This document shows positions 11,501 to 21,175 of a DNA stretch of 64,000 bases, piece after piece. The stretch comes from Nectonema munidae. Taxonomy: Eukaryota > Nematomorpha > Nectonematoida > Nectonematidae. Below the pieces are notes generated by a model. That model was not told the origin of the DNA. It worked only from the letters and a program-made list of their open reading frames with translations, and made no database searches. The position numbers and the translations under genes are program-made. Positions within the stretch are counted from its first letter, which is position 1. Each line of letters starts with the position of its first letter. Location of the stretch: assembly GCA_030549495.1 (NCBI GenBank), contig JAUIRK010001034.1:930001-994000 (forward strand), in the 5' to 3' direction.

Positions 11501-12594
11501 AAATTATTTGTACTAAGTTTTATTAACAAAAATTTTAAGCAAAGTGTAAAAACATTTCCAACTATTCTAAGCAATCTTGATAAAAAAAACTAAAACATTA
11601 AATAAAACGAATATTTAAGGATAAAGATACTATATATTTGATTTCTGTAATAAAAGACTTACTTACTTAAATTAGCCCCGTGGCCCACTTCAAGTACGGG
11701 AGGGGGGCAAAACTGATTTTAATGGATCAGGAACTATAAGAAAGTGTATAGGAGTTTCAGATGGGCAAAATAAATCCGGGGGGGGGGGCAAAGCTCCCTT
11801 ACTCCCGTCTTTGTCGACAGGCCTGGTTAAAGTAATTAATAGGGATAAACCTTTCAAACTTTACATTATAGAGTTCTTATATACCTATGTGCTATACAAA
11901 TATTTGCCTCCATCAAAAATTTGTGGGTTCTTGTTCAAATTGCTGGCTACATTACTGCCTCTCATCAAATATAGCTCAAATTTGCACTATTATATCAATC
12001 ATATGGAAATTAATGGGAAAAAAGATTTTAAATATTCCTACCTTAAAACAAGAAATGTAATACGAAAAACTACAATACGAAAAACTACTCACAAGACAAA
12101 CAAATCTAATAAATACTATAAAAAAAGATATATAGTTCAGAAAATTGACCTTGAAATCACATTGGACCAGCCGCCCCCTTACTGTCCGTCCTCTGCCCCC
12201 TACTAGGATGTGCGCCCCTTGTAAATGTCTAGTAATAATGGCGGTGTGTTCATTGGACAAAAAATCTTTTCTAATATATTTTGAAAATTATAAAAAAATG
12301 TTCTCCCCCAAATTTTGAGGATGTGCGCCTCTGTTCAATAGTTCATAGTCACTTGAGATTATACTGTGCTGACAAATTTTTAATATGATTTGCTTATTTT
12401 AACTCCAGAAATCGTTTATCGTTTTCGAAAGTAGTGAATCAATTGATGCACTTTTACTTATGGGTTTTCGATTTGTTAAGATGTTCCAATCGATGCAAAA
12501 TGATTGTGATAAAAAGTTGATGAACTTACGTGATGAAATGGTTGCTCATCTTTATGAACTCGAAGAAAACTACTACTCCTCAAGTTGCAAATAA
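2466..12594 (+). CDS. MED22: MED22, Mediator complex subunit 22 (spliced, 5' exon(s) not in window)
   Basis: Three exons join in phase 0: 2466-2546, 4567-4671 and 12481-12594. Each is bounded by AG and GT, and the last ends in TAA. The 78 codons match the central and C-terminal MED22 (Surf5) core: a YQANVRAANMVRASESLLNL stretch, then FILNDFRSINESI, then CDKKLMNLRDEM and the terminal YELEENYYSSS. MED22 is a small coiled-coil subunit of the Mediator head module, which bridges transcription factors and RNA polymerase II. The N-terminal roughly 50 residues are absent, so at least one exon lies upstream. The last intron is 7.8 kb and holds a nearly intact hAT element, a piggyBac relic and two inverted repeat copies. 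An AATAAA follows 70 bp after the stop. Identity is from recalled family sequence; expression is not shown. Confidence 0.9.
2547..4365. other. MED22 intron, no gene seen
   Basis: AT-rich intron sequence. No open frame resembles a family I know. It ends near a decayed copy of the 129-bp TTAA MITE. Confidence 0.5.
4366..4440 (+). mobile_element. Decayed, shortened copy of the 129-bp TTAA MITE
   Basis: Blocks AATAATCA, CCTAATGTAAAGCA, GACATATGTCGACT and the final CCGGTT match the full copies at 38126-38254 and 51678-51806. The middle is shortened and the ends are eroded. Confidence 0.6.
4567..4671 (+). CDS. MED22: MED22 internal exon
   Basis: 35 codons between TTTCTGTTAG and GTAATC, phase 0 at both ends. 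It encodes VRASESLL through FILNDFRSINESIAQNCQ, the best-conserved part of MED22. Confidence 0.9.
5071..5640 (+). repeat. 500-bp dispersed repeat, copy A
   Basis: This segment aligns with the complement of 11195-11631 and with 45496-45990. Shared landmarks are TATTTAATGTTTTAG, AGATTGCTT-like, CTTAGGGAAT, CAATTTACTTTA, a TAGGTAGAATAT-like block, TTCTATGTTA and AACCAATTCATTTGATAT. No long coding frame is shared and I do not recognise the family. It lies in the last MED22 intron. Confidence 0.7.
5726..5841. repeat. Dispersed repeat, copy 2, split by a hAT element
   Basis: Aligns with 1466-1617. The match stops at the left end of the hAT element (5842) and a short stretch (ATCTAAA) resumes right of it at about 9170-9178. 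Confidence 0.55.
5842..9159 (+). mobile_element. hAT element, nearly intact, TTF-finger/P52rIPK-like
   Basis: The 3,318-bp element starts CAGTGGCGGATTTAAG and ends with the complement of CAGGCGCGGATTCAAG, typical short hAT inverted repeats. The flanks GATATAAA (5834-5841) and GAGTATAG (9160-9167) are a poor 8-bp match, so the target duplication is inferred mainly from the uninterrupted repeat at 1466-1617. One long transposase frame (6389-8887) fills the interior. It sits in the last MED22 intron. Confidence 0.85.
6389..8887 (+). CDS. hAT transposase with TTF-type zinc finger (ZMYM1/THAP12-like)
   Basis: 832 open codons. Residues about 130-200 form a TTF-type finger (DGIFCIACRFFP, then NNWKDA and H-x-S-x-x-H-like spacing). 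The RNase H-like core follows: LQCDEVNDVSN near 340 carries the first catalytic Asp, TVDGSANMSGKYNG near 410 the second, and YCSNHDLNLVL near 430 is the family C-x-x-H motif. Residues about 770-815 (SSSGVERGNSSLKHIKG) are the hAT C-terminal dimerisation region. Enzymes of this class cut and paste the element at 8-bp targets. Upstream, an ATG at 6340 opens MNKRKISDYFKS, the usual start of such proteins, but in another frame; the shift falls at the T run near 6403-6410. Thus the true N-terminus is either broken there or misread. An uninterrupted frame of this length suggests a young copy. Confidence 0.88.
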   Translation: MARKSFFSLKKFRYVFTFYLRLSSDNAERIQITSDKLVTKETFSENLEAGPSSQIMDSDDLPTTFLVEHTQNNISTERQQALENNLPDISLFDHKANDQMKFYFIEKRFPEPTFKFPSKLYKDKRKATGEMKRHCQREWFNICKFIGYSKLKDGIFCIACRFFPNNSHRSGKKFITEVYNNWKDAKEDIKNHSVTEYHLSSMFRMKTFVETYQNLSKRVDASLNVCSAERIERNRKILKSITKSLIFCGRRGIALRGHRDDDTINCTDYNHGNFKELLNFRIDSGDYILADHFKNCKKNAKYTSKTYQNELLGCIKRYIQSEIVRELYEQPFGPYFGLQCDEVNDVSNWEQLGIALRYTRDNKPIERLFEFVQCESTRGLDICENVIKSLSTAGIDVGFCRSQTVDGSANMSGKYNGFAAKFLEISPKATYHYCSNHDLNLVLCKSSQVREIHLMLDVLKQLGIFFHISPKRCRRLEQSVNTINKERTTKSVITKSKMKIFYETRWVEKITTLQDFEDLYEALLACLDAIGSYECGWDGKAVTEAYGLMKRITDCTFIISFQTVLYIFGYFMGLSNKLQGTEMDVIQAYNMVELIRETLKSARTNEAEYDIIYSNSEKMINLAGISMTIPRRCSKQTLRNNIEAVDAKEYFKRAVFIPFVDGVVQQMDIRFSTLAKAALRGFYLLPSNLCKITEETVSSLIDFHNTDLPSSSTFSQELELWKKLWLSQEDTPTTLVSTLSDIRTCPNLFPNITKVLHFLQLTAVSSSGVERGNSSLKHIKGASRSSMTEERLNALLLLYVSRDINIDVDAVVEMYARQQPRRMLLINPLAEK
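9180..10067 (-). pseudogene. piggyBac transposase fossil
   Basis: Read on the minus strand from 10067 down: an acidic N-terminal stretch, then LGPKGDAKNLKDPVKTFSLF with FFSESMLSHI, the usual opening of the piggyBac core. Further down, DEQHVNYSGRSPIK and DPSKPVRYGMK match the region around a catalytic Asp. Stops and frame changes separate the pieces and the C-terminal third is missing, so it is dead. The left border near the hAT element is uncertain. Confidence 0.75.
10068..11194. other. MED22 intron, no recognised gene
   Basis: Contains an 81-codon frame at 10110-10355 (+) with no family resemblance and no splice support; probably chance or old transposon DNA. Confidence 0.35.
11195..11631 (-). 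repeat. 500-bp dispersed repeat, copy B (inverted to copy A)
   Basis: The complement aligns with 5071-5520. Copies A and B lie head to head in one MED22 intron, about 5.6 kb apart. Confidence 0.7.
11632..12408. other. Degenerate transposon ends, unassigned
   Basis: GC-richer patches (a G run near 11781, C-rich DNA near 12170-12220) and two short blocks ending GGATGTGCGCC (12207 and 12318). The second block, TTTTGAGGATGTGCGCC, recurs near 58773. The 12233-12290 stretch (AATGGCGGTGTGTTC) also resembles 2178-2235. They look like ends of old non-autonomous elements. Confidence 0.35.
12481..12594 (+). CDS. MED22: MED22 last exon
   Basis: 38 codons after the acceptor TTTGTTAAG, ending in TAA. It encodes CDKKLMNLRDEM and YELEENYYSSS. 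This start keeps the spacing of other MED22 proteins. A second in-frame acceptor at 12407-12408 (CTCCAG) would add 24 codons without a stop. Confidence 0.88.
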   Translation: MFQSMQNDCDKKLMNLRDEMVAHLYELEENYYSSSCK

Positions 12595-12664
12595 GAAGCT
12601 CCTAATTTGCTGATTTGTTTTGTATTTCAGTCGTAGGTCAGCCTATTTTTTCACTCGAGATTCT

Positions 12665-12670
12665 AATAAA
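12665..12670 (+). promoter_or_regulatory. Polyadenylation signal of MED22
   Basis: AATAAA lies 70 bp after the MED22 stop codon, a usual distance for a cleavage signal. Such hexamers are common in AT-rich DNA, so position is the main support. Confidence 0.5.
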
Positions 12671-14230
12671 TTATCGCACCTTTTTATTCAATTTTTAGTC
12701 TATTATGAGGAACAAAATGTTTGCCTTTTTCTCTTACTAGTATATAAAGTTAGATTTCACCTTAATTCTGACTGAATTTGATAAAATCAACACTCTTCTA
12801 AAAAAGATCCACCCACCCGTGTGTGGATCTAAAGCGTGTGGGCATAACAAATTTGTCCACACCCTTCGCCTCTTCATTTTGTACACACGCGCAAGAAGAA
12901 AACATTTCCATACAAAGGCGGAGTTTATATTCCGTAAAACTGCGCTCAAAGCATAGGCATCAAAATTTTCTGCTAACAATGGTATCTGGCTCACAGTCTC
13001 AAAAATAGACTCACCTGCCTGTACCTTGAAATGTGCAAACTGAAAAATGCAGTCGACCACTAGTCGTTTCAATATAAAGACATTTACTACAATCAGTTTA
13101 TTATTATTTCAATACGAAATATTGTACAAAAACTTCTTTATTCAAATGTGTTTTGAGGATAGGTTAAAAAAATTTCGTTTTGATGAAATTAATGTTCAAA
13201 AAAATACTAGAGTAGCATAGCCTGGAAAACACTTAGGTATGTTGCTTCTGATACTGCACGTTTTTTGGCATTAAAAATCTTGCAAAATTAGTGCTTTATA
13301 AGGCTCTCTAACAGATTAGCCGTTCTAGGTATGTTAATTCGTTGTTTTTTGATCCTTATTGTTGATTCCGGTGGTTTGATTCCAAATTATTAACGAAGAA
13401 ATAATGAGCTTTAATTTTTTTAGGACATAATCCTTTTAAATTTAATGTACAGTAACTTTCAAGAGAGAACGAGCAAAAAGCATAATCAAATGAAGTTGCA
13501 AAACAACTGCCTATATGAGTGATGATTGATCAAGTCGATTATACGAAGTAGCAGAAGTCAACAAAAGTGATTATAAATTTTGATACAAAGAAACATTAAA
13601 TACTCGAATAATTGTATCATCCATCTATCATATTGCATAAATGTGTAGAAAAACAGAGTTATACTTGTTAAAATTTAGAATTTAAGTATCTCATGTTTTT
13701 ACATAAAAATTACGACATGCGTGGAAGCAGAAAAATAAAAAATAATTTTTATTTATCAAATTGCGATCCGTGTATATTCATCAGAAAACAAAACTTTCAT
13801 TTTTAACTAAATTTTTAAAGTATAAAAGTTTGTAAGAGGAGTTTTTATCGACTAAGTATAAGATGAATGAGGTTGTTTTAATATTTTCAAAGATCAAAAT
13901 TAGCCCAAACCTGAAATTTAGTCTTTTTATAAAATATGATTATCAAAATGTTATTATTTAAAAAAAAAAGCTAGATATCGTTATCGAACTACGGTGTTTT
14001 AAAGTAATACAGCATGTTTTTCATTGATTTCCTTGTAAAATTCTTTGAACATTCTTTCCATCAAAAAATCTGAGAATAATTTTGTGAACATCTTTTGCAG
14101 TTATGGAGAAGCGTGTGACCTTTTTTATATTTATTGAAATTCCACCCCGTCCTGCACTACACTAGCGTGTAAGTAGATATGACAACCCCTACGTAACCTT
14201 CCACCAAAATATTTTCTGTTGGTAACCTAC
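12671..14230. other. Intergenic, no recognised gene
   Basis: A 111-codon minus frame at 12737-13072 has no recognised family and overlaps an opposite-strand frame. Nothing else is supported. Confidence 0.35.
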
Positions 14231-14264
14231 GTCCTGTAAGCCCTCAAAGTCCCTTCATTCGACA

Positions 14265-15615
14265 TTAGCTGCTAGGGTGTTTCACAATTATAGGGGAAAA
14301 ATTTAATTCGACTGAAAATTGTAAGCAGCTTTTATTTTGTTCTTTTTTAATAAAAAATTTGAAGAGCATCTGCCAATGGTATAATGTCGCGCAATTCATT
14401 TCAACTTTTTCATAAGGCAGGATTTGGTCCGACTTGGGAATTCTTTCCGGTGGGCTTCGACTACATGAAGAAGGAACTGAAGTGTCTTCTGCCTTGGTCC
14501 TTCCACTCTTTGTGAATTCCTGAACCAGAGCCACTCCACGCTCCGTTGCTGGTTGGTCAAAACCAGTCCAGCTTTATAAGAAGGGTCATCCTTCCATTTT
14601 GTCGGATCCTCGTCGAAAAAACTTGTCTCGATATTCATGAGTTCTAGGAATTTTTTGGTATTTTCAGCTACAAAGGAGGTCACTGTCTTGTCTTTTATTC
14701 CATCAGGAAGAGCCTCAGGAGGAGGAGAATTCTCTTCGGATCCATCAGCTGCCTTCATGTTTGCGACGAACAATTTCTTCTCCTGAAGAGACAGTCCTTA
14801 ACCAAAGAGTGCCATTCCAACGTTAATCTCAGACAGATACTACAGGTGGCGTGCCAGCGTCTTCGTCCCAGCCTTCCTGACGATCTCGTTGTCTTCTTCT
14901 TCCAGAGCGTTGAAAAGGGCGATATCATGACGGGGAGCTTTCTCCAGAAACAAAAATAGGAAGTCGATCCACTACTCCATAAGTGAGTGCAGGCATCAAC
15001 TTTCTATCCCAGTGGACAGTCAGGGAAACAGTTGGAGATAAAGACTCCTTTATTTCAGCGGATCTTTCCTCATGATGTTTACTGCGATATCTATGGATTG
15101 TGCTAGCACTTAGACTGAGTTTGACCCCAGGACGGAGGCGAATGGAAGAAGTACCGTCTTTGCTCCTCGACTGCTTACCTGACTTCGATCAAGAGCTGCA
15201 GCGACTTCTGGATTAATGACGGCGGCTTTCCTTCTTCTGCAAGATTTTTTGTGTGGAGATTTATATGGACTTTCAACTATGGGACTCGATGAAGAAGACA
15301 ACGACGATTCATACTTAGTTTTTGAAAATCTTTCCTCGTATACCTCTTTTCCTTTTTGCAATCTCTTCGTCTCTGTCATAATTCGTTTCCTTTCCTCTTT
15401 ACTAACCCAATTTTGGTCCAACCCTTGCATCTTTCCTTCTCGTCGATGCTTCCTTTAAAATCCCGATCTTCTTTGATTATCATCATCTGCATTGCATCCT
15501 GATGAGCCATGTCAAACAATTGTTTTATCTTCACCTGAAAAAACTTTCGGTTCTCCACCGCTTTCCCAGATTTGGATTTCTTCAGGGCCGCGTACCCATC
15601 ATGTAGCTTCTTCAC
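14265..15615 (-). pseudogene. Fossil of an unclassified transposase-like protein family, internally deleted
   Basis: On the minus strand the pieces run in protein order. The N-terminal part has KLHDGYAALKKSKSGK and KQLFDMAHQDA (15615-15376), then RRKAAVINPEVAAALDRSQV (about 15260-15180), then VHWDRKLMPAL and VDRLPIF (about 15040-14960). The C-terminal part has YLSEINVGMALFG, PTKWKDDPSYKAG, ERGVALVQEF and LQFLLHVVEAHRKEFP (about 14860-14430). I recognise this layout from multicopy uncharacterised proteins of aquatic invertebrates. The middle, where such proteins have a DTTASNTG-like motif and a PGA..SRWMA block, is missing. Several frame changes are present. Superfamily is unknown; the core is hAT-like in flavour, but that is inference. 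Confidence 0.7.
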
Positions 15616-15619
15616 TTTT

Positions 15620-16105
15620 TTGAGGTTTTCAAAAGAAATAGCTTTAAATTACTTGAATGCTAATAAAGAAGTTTGTGTGAACACTTTTTTTCATAATGGA
15701 TATTAAAATGGATGTAAAACGTTTTTCGAAACTAAGTTTTAAAATTCACTTTTTTGCTTAGTTGAAACTTTCGATACAAACTAAAAAAAATTTTTAATTC
15801 TATGTTACTATAATATAAAAATAATCTTTGCAGAAGCCAAAATTTGAAGAGTTAAAAACTTGTCTATAAATGAACTGCTAGTTGCATCGAATTAAAACAG
15901 AGGCGGAGAGTTTAAAAATAAGAAGCAATACACTTCAAGTATAATAACTTAATTATTTTTATAATTATTTTACCTAATTGCTTTGAATGCATTAATTGAT
16001 GCAGTTTCAAAATCCATCATAATTGTACATTTTAAAGGCACAAAATATCAAAAAGGTATATTAAAGTTTTATCATAAAAAAACATCCTAAGAAAAGATCT
16101 TTATA
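15620..16105. other. Intergenic, nothing assigned
   Basis: AT-rich. CAGAGGCGGAGAG at about 15898 resembles a hAT terminal repeat but no partner end was found. Confidence 0.3.
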
Positions 16106-19100
16106 CAGGGTGTCTACCAAATTTCAAAAATGAAATTCAAGAGGTTTTTAAGAGGTTTTCAAGAGTAATATGAAAATTTTTAAGGGTGAGACTATTATGA
16201 AAACAGATATATAAAACTTTGAATTCAAAATATTTATTTTATAATAATAAAGAAAGCATGCATTTAAAGTATGAGTTCAACTAAGATTCTTTTTTATTAG
16301 TTTTGTTTCTTGATCAATTTTTGTGATTTCATTAGAACTATCTTTTAAAATTTTCATTTTCTTTTCTTCAAGCTCTTTCAAATCCATCTCCATTTTTCTT
16401 TTTCTTTCTTTTACGGCTTCTTCGACCTTCGCTTCGGTCCTCTTTTTATCTAATGCATCTTTGTAATAAGCCTTTGCATTACCAATACTCAATAATAATT
16501 TTTTATCTATCAATGTGTTTTGAATACCATCGACTGATTGAAGATGATCGTAGACTCTACTTCGCCCTACCAAAGTGTTTTCATAAAGGTTTTCAGATAA
16601 ACATTCTTTATTAATCGAGAATGATCTTTCTACAGAGGCATTGCCGTGGAAAAGAGTAAGAACAATACACACAACGTTTTCAAGTTCTTCACTACTATTC
16701 ATAAGCTCAAAAATTTCTTTCCAAAAAATATCCAATTTTCTGCAGTTTTTGTTTTCCAAAACAAAAACCTTCAAGGCATCATTATGTTTCAGTTCACGGT
16801 ATGATAAAAGTGCCTTGTCAGCATCAATGCCCGTTAACCATTTTTTTCTACTAAAACATCCAATAAATTGACAATCATTTATTCATTTTCACATAGCAAA
16901 TATTCAGGCAATAAACATCTCAGATTGCTCATAAAATTGCTTTTCAATGGTGATCTTTCAATAATTTTTTCAGCAATGCCGATTGAAAACTTTCTACAAT
17001 CATCTCTAAAAAGAAGCACAGATTGAGCATTTGCTTTTCAATTTTTAGCCAAAAGTCGTAATTCATTGCGATCGTAAAACCCAAATCGATTTTTGGAATA
17101 AAAAACGCTTCATTGAAAACTTTGCAAAGATCAGCTCCACTTTTGATTGCATCCATTTTCTCTTTTTCAATAAATTGTGAAAAAATATTGAAGGTAATTT
17201 TATATAACTTTTCGTGCAAAAATGGTGCCAATGGATCATTGGATTGGAATTCAGTTAAGAAAGGTTCCAGTTGTTTGGCAACACTTGTAAAAAATGCTAG
17301 CTTACAACATAAAAAAGAATCCTTTAATTTTTGTTTAACACGAAAAAACGTTTCACAATTTGGCGCGCACTTTTTTTCAAGAGCAGTTTTAATGTAAATT
17401 TGTAGGTTTGGTATTATCATTCTTGCTCTTTCACATATTTTTATGTTTTCTAGCCATCTTACATTGCAGAACTTCATAGGAAAAAGCTTAGAATTAGTAA
17501 ACGCAGAATAATCAGCTCTTCTACTAGGAACATCTTTGAACAAATTATAAATGTCTCTGAGAAAACTAATTATTTTCCAATTTGTCTTTTTTTCCCCGTT
17601 TTTAAAAGCTCCAAGTATAATATGTAAAGTACAACTTCCTGTTTCTAACAATTCTGGTACATTAGCATTTTTGATATTCCTTAAAAATTCGCAAAAATTT
17701 CCAATTTACAGCTGGACCATCCATTGAAATTTGAATAATTTTAGTGTTATTTATCGGATGAATAGCTTCTAAAAAATTTCAAGCATATCTGAAGCTGTGG
17801 AGTGTCCTAAAAAAGAAGAGCCCCAGTATCTGGTATGAAATTTTCCTCTTGAAAAAATCTAATTATTATATCGATTTGTTTTTTTCTGCGATATTTTGTT
17901 CAGCGTTTCATCAAAAGATACTGCTAAAAAAATAGATTTTATTACCTCATCTCTTAATACGCGATGAAAATAAGGTGCCAAACCAAAATTAATTATATAA
18001 GACAATTCATCTTTTCCCATTTTCAAGGATTGAACTTCTTTTACTTCTGGATACATCAACTTTTGAACTTCGATTCCTTTGCAGCCAGCTCTTAATGAAA
18101 GATTATTATAAACTACATGCAATGCCCAATATATTTCAGCTTTCTTATTTCTACCATTTTCCGTTGAAAAAAAAGTTATAGGAGTGAGAGCATGCGAAGA
18201 CAAAGAAGACTCTGCAAAATTTGAATCAAATACAGAAGATTGGGCGTTTGTTGAAAGAGAAGAAGTGGCAAAACTAGTAGAATTATTTGCTGTCATTTCA
18301 TTTGCAGTCTCACTACAAAAAAATCTGGAATGGAATTTTGTCTGCAAGCATTCAGAGCATTTATCTGCTTTTTACTTTTAGTATGATGACTAACAATGGC
18401 ACTCCTCCCCATTGTTGCTAAACTTATGTCTTTCTTACACAATGAGCAGTAGGCTAAGTGTTTATTGTTTTGATTTTCTTTGAGCCAATTTTTCCATTCA
18501 GGTTCGTTAAGCCATTCTTTTAAAAAAGTGCTTCTCCACCCTGTTTTATTAGGCATGTAAAACAAAAGTTGAAGAATATTAAAAATATTAAAACAAAATA
18601 TTAACTGCTAATCTAAAAATTACTCAAAAAAAGTTATATAGTGACATCTTTATTTTTATTATGAATTAATAAAATACCTTTGTGTCTCTTTTTATCAAAA
18701 GTAATACTTTAATGTGATATATTCCAGTTAACTTTAAAACAAAAAAAGAAACAAATTTGTCCTTACAAAATAAAATGCTCGTTGAAAACATTTCGAAAAA
18801 TTGCATATTTAATTTCAATAAAGCTGAAAAGAGAAAAGTGTATATGAATAAAAGAGTGGGTGCTCTCTCTCTACTGAATGAATATTTCCATTACAATTTT
18901 TACAAAGTTCTTGCAATCAATCAATTGCATTGTCCTATGTTTCATTGAAGAAAAACAAATTTTGATTATTTATCGTAATGAATAAAAAAGAAATAAAAGA
19001 AAAAAATTGAAAAATCAAGGGATGATAAAGCAACAACATTAAAAATACAGTACTGTAATATTTACTATAATTTATATCTATGTTTTTATAAATGGGTAAT

Positions 19101-19206
19101 TATGTTTTTCTAAACATTAGTGAAATTCAAGAGGTTTTTAAGGTTTTCAATGTTTTCAAGAGGTTTTTTCAAAATTAAGAGGTTTTCAATGTTGGTAGAC
19201 ACCCTG
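16106..19206 (-). mobile_element. hAT element, full-length but decayed
   Basis: 3,101 bp. It begins CAGGGTGTCTACCA and ends with the exact complement TGGTAGACACCCTG. Flanks TCTTTATA (16098-16105) and TTTATATA (19207-19214) agree at 6 of 8 positions, as expected of an old target duplication. Both ends carry direct copies of an AAGAGGTTTTCAA-like motif just inside the terminal repeat, likely transposase binding sites. The transposase is on the minus strand. Confidence 0.88.
16277..18565 (-). pseudogene. hAT transposase with BED-like finger, broken into four frames
   Basis: Four overlapping or adjacent minus frames give one protein order. 18565-18293 has FLKEWLNEPEWKNWLKE and a finger C-x2-C (YCSLCKKDI) followed by a histidine cluster (SHHTKSK). 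18347-17859 has the region up to the first catalytic Asp (AVSFDETLNK). 17651-16944 holds the middle with CTLHIILGAFKNG and the RWLEN motif. 16774-16277 ends with the dimerisation region (FHGNASVERSFSINK). At least three frameshifts or stops separate them, so this copy cannot make its own transposase. Confidence 0.85.
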
Positions 19207-19487
19207 TTTATATATACACAATATTTGAGAAGTAAAGGAATTACGATGAAAATACTTAACGATGAAAATATCAACGATGTATTGAATCACAATGAATTTA
19301 TTATACAATCAAATTTCCACAAATCAAAATTTAAAAAAATAATTAAAAAATTTTTACATGGTTTTTTCAAGAATAGCCAGCCATGAGAAAAAGAGTTTGA
19401 GAACGACTAATAAATAAGTATATTCGTAAATGATATAAAAATGACAATAATAATAATAGGAGTAAAGAAAAATTAAAAATATCTTTA

Positions 19488-19800
19488 TTATATTTTGACT
19501 AATAATTCGAGCAATGCTGAGATAAATGTTATTGTAAAATTAATCCCTTTACTTCCATCTCCTTCTATTACCAATCTTCTTGATTTCGATATAAACTGTG
19601 AAACTTTGATTAAAAAATATAGAACATCTTTTGTTCTAGGGAGTTCTTTCTTTAAATTTTCTAAAAACTCATCTCCTTTCTCCAGTTTCGAAGTGTCATT
19701 CATTCTGCCTTTTCTAGTTGACTGATGTCAAATTTTATTTTCGTTTCTTTTAATTTGAAAAACTTTAAAACTTCCCATATATTATAAGCTTTTCTTGAAG
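19488..19800 (-). pseudogene. Unrecognised reading frame pair
   Basis: A minus frame 19703-19488 (71 codons from ATG, with KKELPRTKDVLYFLIKV) is preceded in another frame at about 19800-19706 by KAYNIWEVLKFFKLKE. They may be two halves of one protein with a single shift. I do not recognise it; no splice or element boundary supports it. Neighbouring 19207-19487 and 19801-20490 show nothing. Confidence 0.25.
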
Positions 19801-20494
19801 GAATAGATACCCATTATGCCAACCCTCGCAGTGGTTGTTAGTCCGTACTGATCTATTGTGTACATTCCATAACTTTGGATCAAAACATTTTAGCCATGTT
19901 TTTGTATAATAATTATATAATTCCTAGCTTGTACGAAAGGTTACATTTTTGGAATATTATTTTGATTTATAACCTAGGCTAAATAAATAATAAATCGCTG
20001 ATGTATATTGAAAATAACACCCCCGATATTCACTATTTGGGTAAGCTTATTTAATAAAAAATAATGATAAAACATGTGAAATAAATATTTGTAAAAAAAA
20101 CTTTTTTTGATGCATTTAAATTCCATTTTCAAAATCACCATTGATGAATTCTATTTGTTTCAAGCCCGAATTTTTTAAATGCTTGAAAACTAATCTTAAT
20201 TAAATTAATGTATATTTTAATTTGGAGTTAAAAAAATATACATTCATATGATCTTTCTTTTTTATCCGGTAAAAGACCGTACAAAATTGGACTCCGTGAT
20301 AAAAAAAATATGTACTGTAAAAATTTGAGAGAAATAAGGTGGAGATTTTTTAAAAGTGCCATCAACAAAAATTTCCTTCATTTCAATCGTCATTAAAACA
20401 GTATCTAAATATACCCATTCACATATAAACCAAAACATAAAAAAAACTCAAAGCAACTCAAACTCAAAAAATATATTTCCAAGAAAAATACACC

Positions 20495-21137
20495 TGGATT
20501 CATTATGAACCCGCTTTAAAAAAGATACTTTGTTTCTACTGTGCACAAGCAGAAAAACAAGGTATCTTGAAAATGGCAAGAAACAAAGAACCTGCCTTTA
20601 TTTCAGAAGGCTTTAACAATTTGAAAAAGGCATTATCTAGATTCGAAGAGGACACATGCAGAAGGAAACTTCTATCAATTATTAAAACTTTTTCAAGACA
20701 AAAATGATGAACTACTCAAAAGATATCAATTAGTTTCACGTCTCCACAGATTCAAGAACTAATACAAATATTCAGCAATAATATTGTTAGATGGGCCTTT
20801 TGGAGTTATGGTTGACGGAACGCAAGATCTTAATGGAATGGAAAAAGAAGTTGTCTGTTTTCGGCATGTCGATGAAAACCTAGAAATTTATGAAAAGTTT
20901 GTTGGACTGTATGAGCTTCATAGTACATCAGGAAAAATGATTTCAAAGATGGTTTTTGATGTTATCACTGGCCTTTCACTGTCAAATGCCAATTTGAGAG
21001 CTCAGACGTATGATGGGGCAGCCAATAGGCTAAGTACAAAGGATGTCAAGCAAAAGTTACAACCTCTGGCTTTGAACTTTCACTGTGCATCACATGTATT
21101 TGATCATGCAATCTCTGCTAATAGTGATAGTTTTTAA
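20495..21137 (+). pseudogene. hAT transposase fossil, TTF-finger/P52rIPK-like
   Basis: WIHYEPALKKILCFYCAQA and FNNLKKALSRFEE (about 20500-20665) are a TTF-type finger. After a frame change, 20784-21137 gives VMVDGTQDLNGMEKE, GLYELHSTSGKMI and QTYDGAANRLS, the first and second catalytic blocks, ending at a CASHVFDHAI motif. The C-terminal half is gone. It is of the same broad group as the intact element at 5842-9159 but clearly a different family. Confidence 0.75.
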
Positions 21138-21175
21138 TTTTATGATTAACCCGCACTTCCTTTGTTCCTGTAAGT

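Noticed and set aside
12737-13072. 111-codon minus-strand frame
   Set aside because: No family resemblance, and an opposing frame overlaps it.
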